The notes: a model not told the origin generated them from the letters alone. 64,000 bases of DNA from Verrucomicrobiales bacterium (GCA_029212615.1 JARGPJ010000002.1:434001-498000), one strand, 5' to 3'; shown: positions 27,661 through 36,871, counted from the first letter of the stretch. A program made the numbers and translations.

Positions 27661-29015
27661 TGCGTTGCCTTCTTTCCACCATCCTATTGCTCGGATTTTC
27701 GATCGCATCATCGAGCGAACCTCTTTCGATCGATCCACTCTGGAAAAGTGAGTTCTTTCGGAAAACCGTAACCGGCAGCTTCGGGCTCGATGCAAGGATT
27801 GAACCGCGCATCACCGTCGATGAAGAGTTCTATCTCGAAAAATCAGCCAAAGCCATGGCCGGCGAAGACCGTAAAGCAGCCATCAAGGCGCTCGCAGATT
27901 CACCACTTCTCGATGAAAGTCCTGCGATCCAGTTCAACCTTGCAAACCTCCAGTTCGAAGAGGGAAATCTCGAGAAAGCGGTCGCCCTTTTCAAATCGGC
28001 CCTGACACAGTTCCCTAATTTCCGGGACGCACATCGCAACCTCGCCATTGCCCTCTTACGTGACGAAAAGTTCGAAGAGGCCGAAACTCACCTCATTCGC
28101 TCAATCGAGCTCGGTTCGGCAGACGGCCTCACCATGGGCCTTCTGGGATACTGCCATGCTTTGAAGGAGCATCCTCAAGCTGCCCTCAGCGCCTATCGTC
28201 ACGCTTCCCTGACACAACCGGAGGAACGCCAGTGGAGAATTGGAGAGGCTCAGTCTCTCCAGGCTCTGGAGCAAACGCGCGAAGCCAACGCCATTTTCCA
28301 GGAGCTTATCGACACACAACCGCAAGACCTCAATCTTTGGAGGGTTCAGGCTGAGGCCCTCATCAGTCTAAACGAACCAATCGAAGCGATTGCCAACCTC
28401 GAGCTCGCGCATCGCGCCCATGACCTCCCGGCTACGGGTATTCTCTCTCTTGGCCACCTCTACCTTCAGGCAGACCTCCCCGAACTTGCTCTCGAACGAT
28501 ATGAGGCAGCGATTGACACAGAACCCCCGGTCGCGCTCGAACGAATTCTCACTGCCGTTGAAATGCTTTCAAATCAGCGCCTCTTCTCTGCAACACAGTC
28601 ACTCATCGAAAAGATTGAACTGTCCAACTACGATCTCACTTCCGGGGCCAACCAAAAATATGTCGGGAAACTGACCCGCGCACGTGCCCTCATCGAACTC
28701 GAATCCGGTGACGCCGAGAACGGGGCGAAACAGCTCGAAGCCTGGCTTACCAAAGAACCGACCGATGCTCTCGCTCTCATTCTTCTCGCCCGTTTCAAGG
28801 AGGATTCAGGACTTCGGGAAGAAGCCGAAATGCTCCTCGAGCAAGCGGCCGAAATGCCTCAACATGAAGCTGAGGCGCTCCTCGCACACGGAAGATTGCT
28901 GACCAGTATCGGAGACTATGCCTCCGCCGTCGAAAAACTTGAGCGGGCCGCGAGAGCAGATCCTTCAGAGCGCGTCGAGAGTTACCTCGAAGCGGTTCGG
29001 GAACTGGCGGAATAA
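27660..29015 (+). CDS. TPR-repeat periplasmic protein of the TonB2 operon
   Basis: A 451-aa protein that starts at the ATG overlapping the tonB stop. Signal peptide [21 protein letters not shown] is followed by about ten tetratricopeptide repeats (for example FNLANLQFEEGNLEKAVALF and AHRNLAIALLRDEKFEEAE), covering most of the chain. TPR proteins (TtpB-like) end TonB2 operons in Vibrio and other marine bacteria. The likely role is a periplasmic scaffold for the energiser. A hairpin follows 20 bases after the stop. Confidence 0.85.
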   Translation: MRCLLSTILLLGFSIASSSEPLSIDPLWKSEFFRKTVTGSFGLDARIEPRITVDEEFYLEKSAKAMAGEDRKAAIKALADSPLLDESPAIQFNLANLQFEEGNLEKAVALFKSALTQFPNFRDAHRNLAIALLRDEKFEEAETHLIRSIELGSADGLTMGLLGYCHALKEHPQAALSAYRHASLTQPEERQWRIGEAQSLQALEQTREANAIFQELIDTQPQDLNLWRVQAEALISLNEPIEAIANLELAHRAHDLPATGILSLGHLYLQADLPELALERYEAAIDTEPPVALERILTAVEMLSNQRLFSATQSLIEKIELSNYDLTSGANQKYVGKLTRARALIELESGDAENGAKQLEAWLTKEPTDALALILLARFKEDSGLREEAEMLLEQAAEMPQHEAEALLAHGRLLTSIGDYASAVEKLERAARADPSERVESYLEAVRELAE

Positions 29016-29035
29016 TATCCTGCCTCCGGATATGG

Positions 29036-29066
29036 CCCGGGATTGCATAAATTTCATTGTCCCGGG
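29036..29066 (+). terminator. Hairpin after the TonB2 operon
   Basis: CCCGGGA and TCCCGGG form a perfect 7-bp stem around a 17-base loop, 20 bases after the TPR gene stop. There is no T tract, so it may be a Rho-dependent end or an mRNA-stabilising structure rather than a classic terminator. Confidence 0.4.
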
Positions 29067-29169
29067 AGGAATACATCGGTATAAAGCGCGCTCGAATGCC
29101 GGTGGTCGAGAGTTCCTTTGATGACGATGGCATTGCCCGGAATTCCGACCCGCTGAGACAAGACCTGAA

Positions 29170-30108
29170 ATGAAGAGCCTGAGTAACAAGTTGAGCCTTC
29201 TGAAAGAACCCGGAAAGGCCATTATTTCCGGCGGTGTCTTCTCGCTGACACTCATTGCAACGCTCGAGGCGGAAAGTTTGACTCCCGAAACCGGCCAGCT
29301 CCCGCCCGTCCTCGCGGAGCTCCGTGATGCTTCTCCCGATAGAATCCTCATCGCGGCACACCGGGGCGGATACGAAAACGACAAGGCTGACAAGGCGCCC
29401 GAAAACTCTGTAGCCAACCTCGTCAACCTTCACCAAAAAGGCTACGAACTCTACGAAACTGACATCCAACGAACCCGGGACGGGCATTTTGTCATTGTCC
29501 ACGACCCCACGATTGACCGCGAGACAAGCGGCACCGGAACCGTCAGTGAAATGACACTGAAAGAACTGAAAAGCTTCCGGAAACGGTTTCGAGACGGCAC
29601 CGAATCAGAACAGACGATCGCCACCCTTGACGAATTCCTCGTCCGCGGAAAAGGGCTCACTCTTTTCAAAGCGGATTTAAAGCCCGGTGTCAGTAAATAC
29701 TTTGCGGACCTCATGGCACTTGTCGCCGAACATGACGCGCTGAATGGAATCATTTTTCGAGTGCCTTACTATGAGGCAAATTTATTCGGGAAGTATCGCG
29801 ACGAAGGCGGCGTCATCGCTCAACACACCCTCATGTTCAAAGTCACGACCAAAGATCAAGTCAATGACATCAAAGAGCGATTCGAATCCACAACCATCGA
29901 GGTCAAACTGAACAAATCTGACCCGGTGAACGCGAAGAGCCTGGAATTGATTGAATATGCGCGCAAGAAAGGCTTCATCGTCGAAACCCATGCCGAAGGC
30001 AATGCGGGAGATTGGGCGACCCTCATCAATGCAGGCGTTCGCATCTTTCACACTTCCCGTCCATCCACGATGAAAGCGTTTCTGGAAACGCGTGCGAATA
30101 CTCCTTGA
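29170..30108 (+). CDS. Glycerophosphodiester phosphodiesterase (GDPD), exported
   Basis: A 312-aa enzyme hydrolysing glycerophosphodiesters to glycerol-3-phosphate and an alcohol, or a related GDPD-fold phosphodiesterase. Residues 15-35 form a signal or anchor segment (ISGGVFSLTLIATLEAES). The catalytic pattern is intact: AAHRGG...APENSVAN, YETDIQRTRDGHFVIVHDPTIDR, and FKADLKPG as the later metal-binding acidic motif. The C-terminal VETHAEGNAGDWATLINAGVRIFHT is the usual GDPD end. It is a single gene separated by 150 bases from the TonB2 operon. Phosphate or lipid-headgroup scavenging is the probable role. Confidence 0.88.
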   Translation: MKSLSNKLSLLKEPGKAIISGGVFSLTLIATLEAESLTPETGQLPPVLAELRDASPDRILIAAHRGGYENDKADKAPENSVANLVNLHQKGYELYETDIQRTRDGHFVIVHDPTIDRETSGTGTVSEMTLKELKSFRKRFRDGTESEQTIATLDEFLVRGKGLTLFKADLKPGVSKYFADLMALVAEHDALNGIIFRVPYYEANLFGKYRDEGGVIAQHTLMFKVTTKDQVNDIKERFESTTIEVKLNKSDPVNAKSLELIEYARKKGFIVETHAEGNAGDWATLINAGVRIFHTSRPSTMKAFLETRANTP

Positions 30109-30232
30109 AGCCGATGGTTATCGCTCATTAGCGGCATGGCCCTATCGAGCCTTCACCGGGAAACCGCAGCTTTTTGCTATTGCCGGAATACGACGATCGA
30201 CCGACTCATGGAAGGTCGGGATTCCAACAGGA

Positions 30233-31096
30233 TCATGCCTTCCTTCGCCTTCTAAATCCTAGAAAAGCCGCGACTGATGCAAGGAGAACACCGATTGTCG
30301 TTGGCTCAGGAACAGCCTCTACCGTGAAATTGGTAACCTGCGAAGGATCGGCAGTCGACATGCTGGTGTCCAAACCGGACCAACCGAATCCCACATAATT
30401 AAAATCTCCCAGACCGGTCACCGTTTTAGTATCACTCGCGATCAAGGTACCGTCGTGATACACGCTCGCAACGGTCTCCCCGGTGACAAAATTATATGCC
30501 AACTCCATGTTGATCACAAAGTTCGCCCCATTCTCAAAAGCGTCAGGTCCGAACCAGCTGCCGCTTTGGGAAACACCTTCATCAAATATTTTCCAAGTCG
30601 CCTTCCCCTCGTTGTTTGAATTGTTTGAATTCTGAAACTGATACCGGAAGGAAGCCATGTCATCTACCCCCCAGTTGAAGAGTTGACCTTTCGAGTCGTG
30701 AATCGTCTCATAAAATCCAATCGTCAGGATGCCTTGAGGATAGGTGCTATGAGCTCGCGGAGTCAGATCAACAGAAACTTTAACGATATCTTGCCCGAGG
30801 GTCACATGAGAGAAATCGCCCGCCAATACAGCACCTCCCATGGCACCATCGGGACTTACCGCGTAATCACCGGAACCGTATTCAGCGCCGCCCAGGGTGC
30901 CTGTGGGTGTAGTTGAGGTCCCGGTCCAGGTTCCATAGGATAATGTATCCTGTTGGCCGATAATTGAAGTTCCGGCCGTCCCACCAGAAAAATCGTCAAA
31001 AGCGACAATTGAAGCCTGCATGGATACGGCAACCAGGTTGAAGCACAAGACGATCTTGATGATCAAATTTCTTCGGTTTTTCACTCGTCCTTTCAT
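30233..31096 (-). CDS. PEP-CTERM sorted exported protein
   Basis: A 287-aa protein of unknown activity. It has a signal peptide (NLIIKIVLCFNLVAVSMQAS; start ATG 31096). The C-terminus AVPEPTTIGVLLASVAAFLG followed by FRRRRKA is a textbook PEP-CTERM signal: VPEP motif, hydrophobic helix, arginine cluster. Such proteins are processed by an exosortase, not encoded here, and sent to the cell surface or exopolysaccharide. The body is Gly, Ser, Thr and Asp rich with beta-strand patterning and may be lectin-like, but no family motif is certain. A second PEP-CTERM gene lies just upstream on the same strand. Confidence 0.8.
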   Translation of the reverse strand: MKGRVKNRRNLIIKIVLCFNLVAVSMQASIVAFDDFSGGTAGTSIIGQQDTLSYGTWTGTSTTPTGTLGGAEYGSGDYAVSPDGAMGGAVLAGDFSHVTLGQDIVKVSVDLTPRAHSTYPQGILTIGFYETIHDSKGQLFNWGVDDMASFRYQFQNSNNSNNEGKATWKIFDEGVSQSGSWFGPDAFENGANFVINMELAYNFVTGETVASVYHDGTLIASDTKTVTGLGDFNYVGFGWSGLDTSMSTADPSQVTNFTVEAVPEPTTIGVLLASVAAFLGFRRRRKA

Positions 31097-31228
31097 TGAA
31101 TTGACAGAATTTCTGACGAAAAATCCATCTTTGAAGGTCCAAGTCAAGCACTTCCCCTGACTTCAGAACAAACGTTTTCGCAAATCGCAATTGTCACCTC
31201 GAAGATTTTACCTGGTATAGTGGCTAAG

Positions 31229-32050
31229 CTAAGACGCGAGCATCCTCCTGCGCAGGAAGAACGCGCATCCAACCAATCCAAGCATGACAAACACAGTTGC
31301 CGGTTCGGGAACGGCGCTGGTGACAAGAAAATTGTCTAAATAGAGGTCTGCCCCTTGCGCACCGTTCGAAGTATTGCTCCCCCAATCAAACCGGATGAGT
31401 TCGCTAATACTCCCCCTGAATTCCAAATCATTTTGTTGCGCCACGATCGTAGCACTGCCCCCAACTCCTTCGCTCACCACCAAATCATAATGGCTGTCGG
31501 TTAATGATATATCCCTCAGCTCGTAGTGGTACCATTGCCCCGTGCTGATGGTGCCGGCGGCCCCCAGTTCGTCATAAGCACCTGTGCTGTTCCGATTTCT
31601 AATGGCACCATCATTTCGTGCTATCTGAAGAAAAATCCCGTCCTGCTGAGTTTCTTCATTTCCGAAAAAGCTGATGCCGCCTCCGATAAAGGTATCAACG
31701 TAAAGATCAAACGCGATCGTTCCGGTTGAAGACGGATCCCACCCAATATCCCCCTGTCGCACCCTCATGTTGGAAACCGTTCCATCATTATTGGAATCCA
31801 CATAGTGAGCAGCATTGCCTGATCCACCAATTCCCGTGACATCGGCTACGCGTGTCGTTTGCGTGCCGGAGCCCGTATCGACTGACACCTCGGAGAAGAT
31901 AGTCCAGCCGTTGGTGCCGTTGATCTGGCTGCCAACAGTCAGACTGTCAAAATCATCTTCAAGCAGAATGACAGAAGCCTGTGAACTTGGAGCAGAAATA
32001 ATAAAGGCCGCCAGAAAAAGCAGCTTGTAGAGAGGCACCCTCATGATCAT
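31229..32050 (-). CDS. PEP-CTERM sorted exported protein (second copy)
   Basis: A 273-aa exported protein with signal peptide (LYKLLFLAAFIISAPSSQA) and a C-terminal PEP-CTERM signal (AVPEPATVFVMLGLVGCAFF then LRRRMLAS). The body (VILLEDDFDSLTVGSQINGTNGW...) has the look of a concanavalin/LamG-like jelly roll that often precedes PEP-CTERM tails; that fold is inference. It is not a close copy of the neighbouring PEP-CTERM protein. The two are 132 bases apart and could be co-transcribed. The ~195 bases upstream (32051-32245) carry a small hairpin (GAACCT/AGGTTC at 32161-32180) and no gene. Confidence 0.8.
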   Translation of the reverse strand: MIMRVPLYKLLFLAAFIISAPSSQASVILLEDDFDSLTVGSQINGTNGWTIFSEVSVDTGSGTQTTRVADVTGIGGSGNAAHYVDSNNDGTVSNMRVRQGDIGWDPSSTGTIAFDLYVDTFIGGGISFFGNEETQQDGIFLQIARNDGAIRNRNSTGAYDELGAAGTISTGQWYHYELRDISLTDSHYDLVVSEGVGGSATIVAQQNDLEFRGSISELIRFDWGSNTSNGAQGADLYLDNFLVTSAVPEPATVFVMLGLVGCAFFLRRRMLAS

Positions 32051-32245
32051 CGCGTTTCAATAGTTGAGTATCGCATTATAAATGCCCATCATCGACAGAT
32101 CCAGCCACACCGTCAACTAACTTTATCATGCCCTGAGATGATCCAGGGTAGCCTATATTGGAACCTCTATAAAAAGGTTCGAAAGCAGCGGTGAGGACGA
32201 CTACGTGATTGAAAACCCGATTCAAATCCGCTGTATTGAGGTAGT

Positions 32246-33031
32246 ATGCACCAACACTTCGCTAAAGCCTGCCACTTAAGCCTGTTCAACCTCATTCTAT
32301 TTCTCTCTCCTCTAAACGCAGAGATCGTTCAGCACCGGGGGACCAGTTTTCACGTCTATCGAGTCGAAGCTGACAAAGACGCGGTACAACTCCTTCTTGC
32401 GAAAAGGAAAGGCAAACCAAACAAGTTTACCAATGTCCGGCAACGGCTGGAAAAGAAGGGCCGCCAACTTAAGTTCGCGATGAATTCGGGCATTTTTGAA
32501 GGAAACTTCATGCCGACAGGACTTCATGTTTCCGAAGGGAAGACGATTACACCTCTCAACCTAACCCCCTTCGTGAAGGAACGGGAGGGACAACTCACTC
32601 CTAATTTCTTCCTCGAACCGAACGGCGTCTTCTTCATGAGAAAGGACGGAACCTCCGGCATCCTCGAATCACACGCCTACGCAAAGTCGCAGATTCCCCC
32701 CCACCTTGCCACTCAGTCCGGGCCACTGCTGGTGCACGACGGGACCATTCATCCCGTGCTCGGCCCCGACTCCACAAGCACTCGACTTCGAAACGGCGTG
32801 GGGGTGGATGAAGGCGGCAACGTTATCTTCGTCTGTTCCGTGCACGACCAAAAGCAAGGACGAAGCAATCTCTACCGTTTTGCCGAATTCTTCCGGGATG
32901 TGCTGAAATGCGCAAATGCGCTCTACCTTGATGGCGATATTTCTTATGTTTACATCCGCGGCGAAACGGGTCCAATTGAAGACACCAACTGGTTCGCCGG
33001 TATCCTGGCAATCACTGAACCCGCCCCATGA
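32246..33031 (+). CDS. Phosphodiester glycosidase (NAGPA/DUF2233 domain), exported
   Basis: A 261-aa exported protein of the NAGPA-like family, which cleaves GlcNAc or related sugars linked by phosphodiester bonds. A signal peptide covers about residues 1-27. Diagnostic blocks are FAMNSGIFEGNFMPTGLHVS, the arginine-containing RLRNGVGVDEGGNVIFV, and NALYLDGDISYVYI, the family's usual LDGG-SS site being altered to LDGD-S. The start is the ATG at 32246 behind a good GAGG ribosome site. It overlaps the following sulfatase by ATGA, which implies that both act on one exported glycan. Confidence 0.85.
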   Translation: MHQHFAKACHLSLFNLILFLSPLNAEIVQHRGTSFHVYRVEADKDAVQLLLAKRKGKPNKFTNVRQRLEKKGRQLKFAMNSGIFEGNFMPTGLHVSEGKTITPLNLTPFVKEREGQLTPNFFLEPNGVFFMRKDGTSGILESHAYAKSQIPPHLATQSGPLLVHDGTIHPVLGPDSTSTRLRNGVGVDEGGNVIFVCSVHDQKQGRSNLYRFAEFFRDVLKCANALYLDGDISYVYIRGETGPIEDTNWFAGILAITEPAP

Positions 33032-34464
33032 AACGCTGTCTCCTTTTCGCCTCGATCCTTCTTCTCTGCCAATTCGCCCGCACTGCTGAGCGCCCTAACA
33101 TTCTTCTCATCGTTTCTGACGACCAGGGATACAACGATCTCGGGATTCTCGGCAACGGCATCATTACCCCGAACCTGGACCGGCTCGCCAAAGAAGGAAC
33201 AAGGCTAACGAACTTCTATGTCTCCTGGCCCGCCTGCACGCCGAGCCGCGCCTCGCTACTTACAGGACGCTATCCACAGCGAAACGGAGTCTACGACATG
33301 ATCCGGAACGAGGCACCGGACTATGGCTACAAATATCCACCCGCAGAATACGATGTCTCATTCGAACGGATCGGGGGAATGGATCTCCGCGAGAAGATTA
33401 TTCCCGCCCTGCTTCCGGAGGACTACGCTACTGCGATCTACGGCAAGTGGGATCTCGGTACGCTGCAGCGATTTCTCCCGACATCAAAAGGCTTCGATGA
33501 CTTCTACGGATTCGTGAACACCGGAATCGACTTTTTCACTCACGAACGATACGGGGTTCCGAGCATGTATCGGAATCTCGAGAAGACCGAAGAAGACAAA
33601 GGGACGTATGCCACCTACCTCTTCGAACGGGAGGCCATCCAGTTTCTCGAGGACAAGGCAGGCAAGGAGCCCTTCTTTCTCTACGTTCCCTTCAACGCAC
33701 CCCACAACTCTTCCGCTCTCGATCCTAAAATCAGAACCTCAGTGCAGGCGCCTGACGAATTTAAAGCGATGTATCCCCCGGTCGAGGAAGAATACAGGAG
33801 AGTCGAGGAATACAGATACGGCGGCCCCGCCGAAGTTGTTACTCCGGAAGCGCGTGAGCGCGACTACCGTGCCTCGATCACCTGCATGGACGCCTCGATT
33901 GGGAAAATGTTAGACCTCCTCGACGAGAAAGGAATCGCTGACAACACCATCGTCGTTTTCTTCAGCGACAACGGAGGGTCCGGAGGAGCTGACAATGCGC
34001 CTCTCCGCGGTAAAAAAGCTCAAACCTGGGAAGGCGGTATTCGCGTCCCCTGTCTCGTCCGTTGGACGGATGGACAAATCCCGGCCGGAGCTGAGTCGGA
34101 TGCTTTTCTTTCCAGTCTCGAACTCGTTCCCAGCTTTGCCGCCGCGGCAGGGCATTCTCTCCCCGCAGATTTAGTCGTCGATGGCTACGATTGGTGGCCA
34201 ACACTTCGCGGCGAAACTGAGTCACCGAGGACACAGATGTTCTGGAAACGCCGCGACCAGATCGGAGCACGTCTCGGCGACTGGAAGTGGACAGTGATGG
34301 GAGCTCGTCAGCAGGGACTCTTTCATCTCGCCGAAGACATCGGCGAATCAAACGACCTTTCCGAAACCCACCCCGAAAAGCTCAAGGAACTCCGGGAAGC
34401 CTACCAAAACTGGCTCGCCGAAATGAAAGCCGCCGACCCACGAGGCCCTTTCCGGGACTTCTAG
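33028..34464 (+). CDS. Exported type I sulfatase (arylsulfatase-like)
   Basis: A 478-aa sulfatase with signal peptide (MKRCLLFASILLLCQFARTA). Key motifs: ERPNILLIVSDDQGYNDLG (calcium-binding aspartates), CTPSRASLLTGRYPQRNGVY (formylglycine C-x-P-S-R site), AIYGKWDLG (usual GKWHLG with His replaced by Asp), FFSDNGG and PLRGKKAQTWEGGIRVP. It requires a formylglycine-generating enzyme from elsewhere in the genome. It is coupled to the phosphodiester glycosidase gene in front. It differs clearly from the iduronate-sulfatase-like gene at 7.9 kb. Confidence 0.9.
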   Translation: MKRCLLFASILLLCQFARTAERPNILLIVSDDQGYNDLGILGNGIITPNLDRLAKEGTRLTNFYVSWPACTPSRASLLTGRYPQRNGVYDMIRNEAPDYGYKYPPAEYDVSFERIGGMDLREKIIPALLPEDYATAIYGKWDLGTLQRFLPTSKGFDDFYGFVNTGIDFFTHERYGVPSMYRNLEKTEEDKGTYATYLFEREAIQFLEDKAGKEPFFLYVPFNAPHNSSALDPKIRTSVQAPDEFKAMYPPVEEEYRRVEEYRYGGPAEVVTPEARERDYRASITCMDASIGKMLDLLDEKGIADNTIVVFFSDNGGSGGADNAPLRGKKAQTWEGGIRVPCLVRWTDGQIPAGAESDAFLSSLELVPSFAAAAGHSLPADLVVDGYDWWPTLRGETESPRTQMFWKRRDQIGARLGDWKWTVMGARQQGLFHLAEDIGESNDLSETHPEKLKELREAYQNWLAEMKAADPRGPFRDF

Positions 34465-34488
34465 AATTCAATCCACAGTGCCCTGGAG

Positions 34489-34508
34489 GGACCGGTTCCA
34501 CCCGGTCC
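34489..34508. terminator. Hairpin between convergent genes
   Basis: GGACCGG, a 6-base loop and CCGGTCC form a perfect 7-bp stem between the sulfatase (plus) and the exported hypothetical (minus). There is no T tract on either side; a bidirectional or Rho-assisted terminator is plausible. Confidence 0.45.
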
Positions 34509-34555
34509 AGCCTTAGAGGACTATCTCTTTTACCCCCGGAGGAATTCCCCTTCGG

Positions 34556-35398
34556 CTACTCCTCAACGGCATCAGGCAATTCGATCGCTTCCGTCTGTTT
34601 ACTGCTCATTCGAAAAGCCGGTCGTTGAATTTCTTTCGCCTCCCTTTCCCCGTCGTCGTCCTTTTTCTCCTCAGCTTCTCCCGACGCTACCGTCCGCGGC
34701 TCCGGTCCCTCCACCTGGATCAATCCCGGAAACAGCTCGCTTGATAGCAGAATATCCTCTCCCTCTCCCGGTAGATCTGATGCTTTCACGAACTGTGTCG
34801 TCCCCCAGTCCGTGCCGTCCCCCACGAAAGTCGATTTCTGTTGTCGCTCGCGCTCGCGGAAATTGATCTGACCATCAAGCCAGGTAAGTGAACTTTGCAG
34901 CACCTCATACTGAGGGGAAAGAGCCTCGGTAAACTCATTCGGCTTCTCAAAAATGATTTCATCGAGAAGGACTTTCGCCACATCCAGCGTGTTCAGCGCT
35001 TCGACAAAGCGGTTGTCAAAACGCTGATCGAGGCCGGTCTCGAACGATTCCGCGAAGTCGATAAATTTGACCATGAGATCATGATCCCCGCTTCCCAGTT
35101 TATCCTGCGAACTCTCTATCTCCTCCTCCAGCATCGCGATGCGATATTCCACCATCTCCCCCTCGAAGGCAGGATGCTCGCTTCTCATTTGCTTCATCTT
35201 GCGGTGAGCCTCCATGTAGCTTCCCATCGCGAGTGGCCAATGCCCCGCCTCCGCGAGGCGCTCGCCCGCCTGAAGCCACCCGTAGGCACTGACCCAATCC
35301 TCATTCGGGTCCTGAGAAGACCACACCTGAACCGGCCCGACGACAATCAGACAAATAGCGGCCAGGCAAAGCCTGATGAATGGGGTCCAGCTCATCAC
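34556..35398 (-). CDS. Exported protein of unknown function, partner of FHA protein
   Basis: A 280-aa protein I do not recognise. It starts with a signal peptide (LCLAAICLIVVGPVQVWSSQ) and continues with a helical, TPR-like region (GWLQAGERLAEAGHWPLAMGSYMEAHRKM). Acidic helices and a charged, probably disordered C-terminus (EAEEKKDDDGEREAKE) follow. It begins 9 bases after the FHA-protein gene and is certainly co-transcribed with it. A periplasmic location is likely. Confidence 0.7.
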   Translation of the reverse strand: MMSWTPFIRLCLAAICLIVVGPVQVWSSQDPNEDWVSAYGWLQAGERLAEAGHWPLAMGSYMEAHRKMKQMRSEHPAFEGEMVEYRIAMLEEEIESSQDKLGSGDHDLMVKFIDFAESFETGLDQRFDNRFVEALNTLDVAKVLLDEIIFEKPNEFTEALSPQYEVLQSSLTWLDGQINFRERERQQKSTFVGDGTDWGTTQFVKASDLPGEGEDILLSSELFPGLIQVEGPEPRTVASGEAEEKKDDDGEREAKEIQRPAFRMSSKQTEAIELPDAVEE

Positions 35399-35407
35399 GC
35401 CTACCCT

Positions 35408-36871
35408 TCAACCTTCCACCTCTTGAATCAAGACTTCGACCTTTCGCAATACCACGGCAGTTTCTCCTGATCCGGCACGATACCCGGGGCGAATCACTTT
35501 CGTGACTTTCCCCGGCTGAAAGGCTTGCTCGATGTATTCACGCGTCCCCCATCCTTTCTTTCCGAATACTTTCACCTCACCCCGATTCTTCAGGGTCAGA
35601 AACAGGCCGACTTCGATTTCAAAAGGCTCAACCCCGTTCGCGACAAGGAGTCCTGTGAGGCGCTTTTTAAAGTCCTCAAGCTCATAGATAGCTTCCTTCA
35701 TCTTTTTCGAACGGCGATACCCGTCGATGAGGCGTTCGAAAAATTCAATCTGCTCAATGAGCGAGAGGAAGATCTCCTGCTCGCGGTCGCTCGCAATGAG
35801 CATCGATTCGTATCGCTCAGGCATTGCGACCTCGACATTTCGGCGGCTCAGCCCCTGGGCACGACGCACCTCTCGATCCATGTCCTCTCTTACACGGATG
35901 ATCTCCTTCTTCAGGCGGTTCAATTCGTCCGACCGTTCCTCTCCCTCAGCCTTCAAATCGCGCTCTCGATCGCGTAGCGCTTCGCAGCGGCTCTTCAATT
36001 CATCCGTCACTGAATTCCCATATTCTCTCCACACCGGCTCGATGAGATCCAGCTGCTCACGAATGCCCCTCCTGAGATGATTGAGGCGATTGACTCCGGC
36101 GAGATCGGATTCGTCTTCGGGCGGACCATCGTCCTCAAAGGTGGACCAATAGCTCCAGTCCTCACGCCACTGTTGGCTCAGGAGGTTGATTCGCTCAAGA
36201 AGGGTATCGAGACGGGCCCTCAAATCAGCCGCTTCAGCCTGACTTTTTTCCAGGACAAGATTGGTTTGAGCCAGCTCACCCTCCAAGGTCGCATGCCCGC
36301 TCTGCCACTCTTCTTTCTTCCTTGCGAGCACCTGCACTTTTTCCTCGAGATGTCCGATCGACGTCTCACGGCGGGCCAGCTCGAACTGCAGCGTCGCAAT
36401 GAGCTTATCCTTCTCAAGAAGGTCCTCACGGCTTTTGCTCAGCTCTGCAGAGAGCCTCACAGGATCTCCGTTGTCCGGGACGAGATCACGCTGCTGCTGA
36501 AGCTTCAATGATTCTATTTCAGCAACAAGAGCCTTCTTTTCCTCCTGCCAGCCGGCTTCAGCACTCTCCTCCATGTCGAGAACCTTAAAACCGGTCGAAG
36601 CAAAACGAATCTCATCCCCATTTTTCAAGGGGCAACGCTCGACCTTCTCTCCGTTGACAAACGTCCCGTTGCTCGATCCACAATCGATGAGGTCGACACC
36701 AGTCCTGCCCACCGCCTCAATACGGGCGTGCAAATCTGAAACAGAGTCGTGCTGAATCGTGATATCGTTCTCAGCAAGACGACCCACCGTATAGGATCCG
36801 CTCCCTTCAGGAATGACGAAGGGCCCGGAAGAACCGTTGCTTTCAGTTAGTGATATGATCGATAGAGCCAT
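35408..36871 (-). CDS. FHA-domain protein with long coiled coil
   Basis: A 487-aa cytosolic protein (start ATG 36871; longer in-frame starts add unrelated residues). Residues ~20-95 are a forkhead-associated domain, which binds phosphothreonine peptides: YTVGRLAENDITIQHDSVSDLHARIE and DLIDCGSSNGTFVNGEKVERCPL, with the conserved GR, S-x-x-H and N-G residues. Residues ~110-380 are coiled coil, rich in Glu, Lys, Arg and Leu. The C-terminal ~90 residues (FEIEVGLFLTLKNRGEVKVFGKKGWGTREYIEQAFQPGKVTKVIRPGYR) form a small GrpE-like beta domain. It may read a Ser/Thr-kinase signal. It is coupled to the exported protein downstream. Confidence 0.82.
   Translation of the reverse strand: MALSIISLTESNGSSGPFVIPEGSGSYTVGRLAENDITIQHDSVSDLHARIEAVGRTGVDLIDCGSSNGTFVNGEKVERCPLKNGDEIRFASTGFKVLDMEESAEAGWQEEKKALVAEIESLKLQQQRDLVPDNGDPVRLSAELSKSREDLLEKDKLIATLQFELARRETSIGHLEEKVQVLARKKEEWQSGHATLEGELAQTNLVLEKSQAEAADLRARLDTLLERINLLSQQWREDWSYWSTFEDDGPPEDESDLAGVNRLNHLRRGIREQLDLIEPVWREYGNSVTDELKSRCEALRDRERDLKAEGEERSDELNRLKKEIIRVREDMDREVRRAQGLSRRNVEVAMPERYESMLIASDREQEIFLSLIEQIEFFERLIDGYRRSKKMKEAIYELEDFKKRLTGLLVANGVEPFEIEVGLFLTLKNRGEVKVFGKKGWGTREYIEQAFQPGKVTKVIRPGYRAGSGETAVVLRKVEVLIQEVEG

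Noticed and set aside
32175..32250. GGTTCGA sequence resembling a tRNA T-loop
   Set aside because: The flanking bases do not form acceptor or anticodon stems; it is one arm of a small GAACCT/AGGTTC hairpin.
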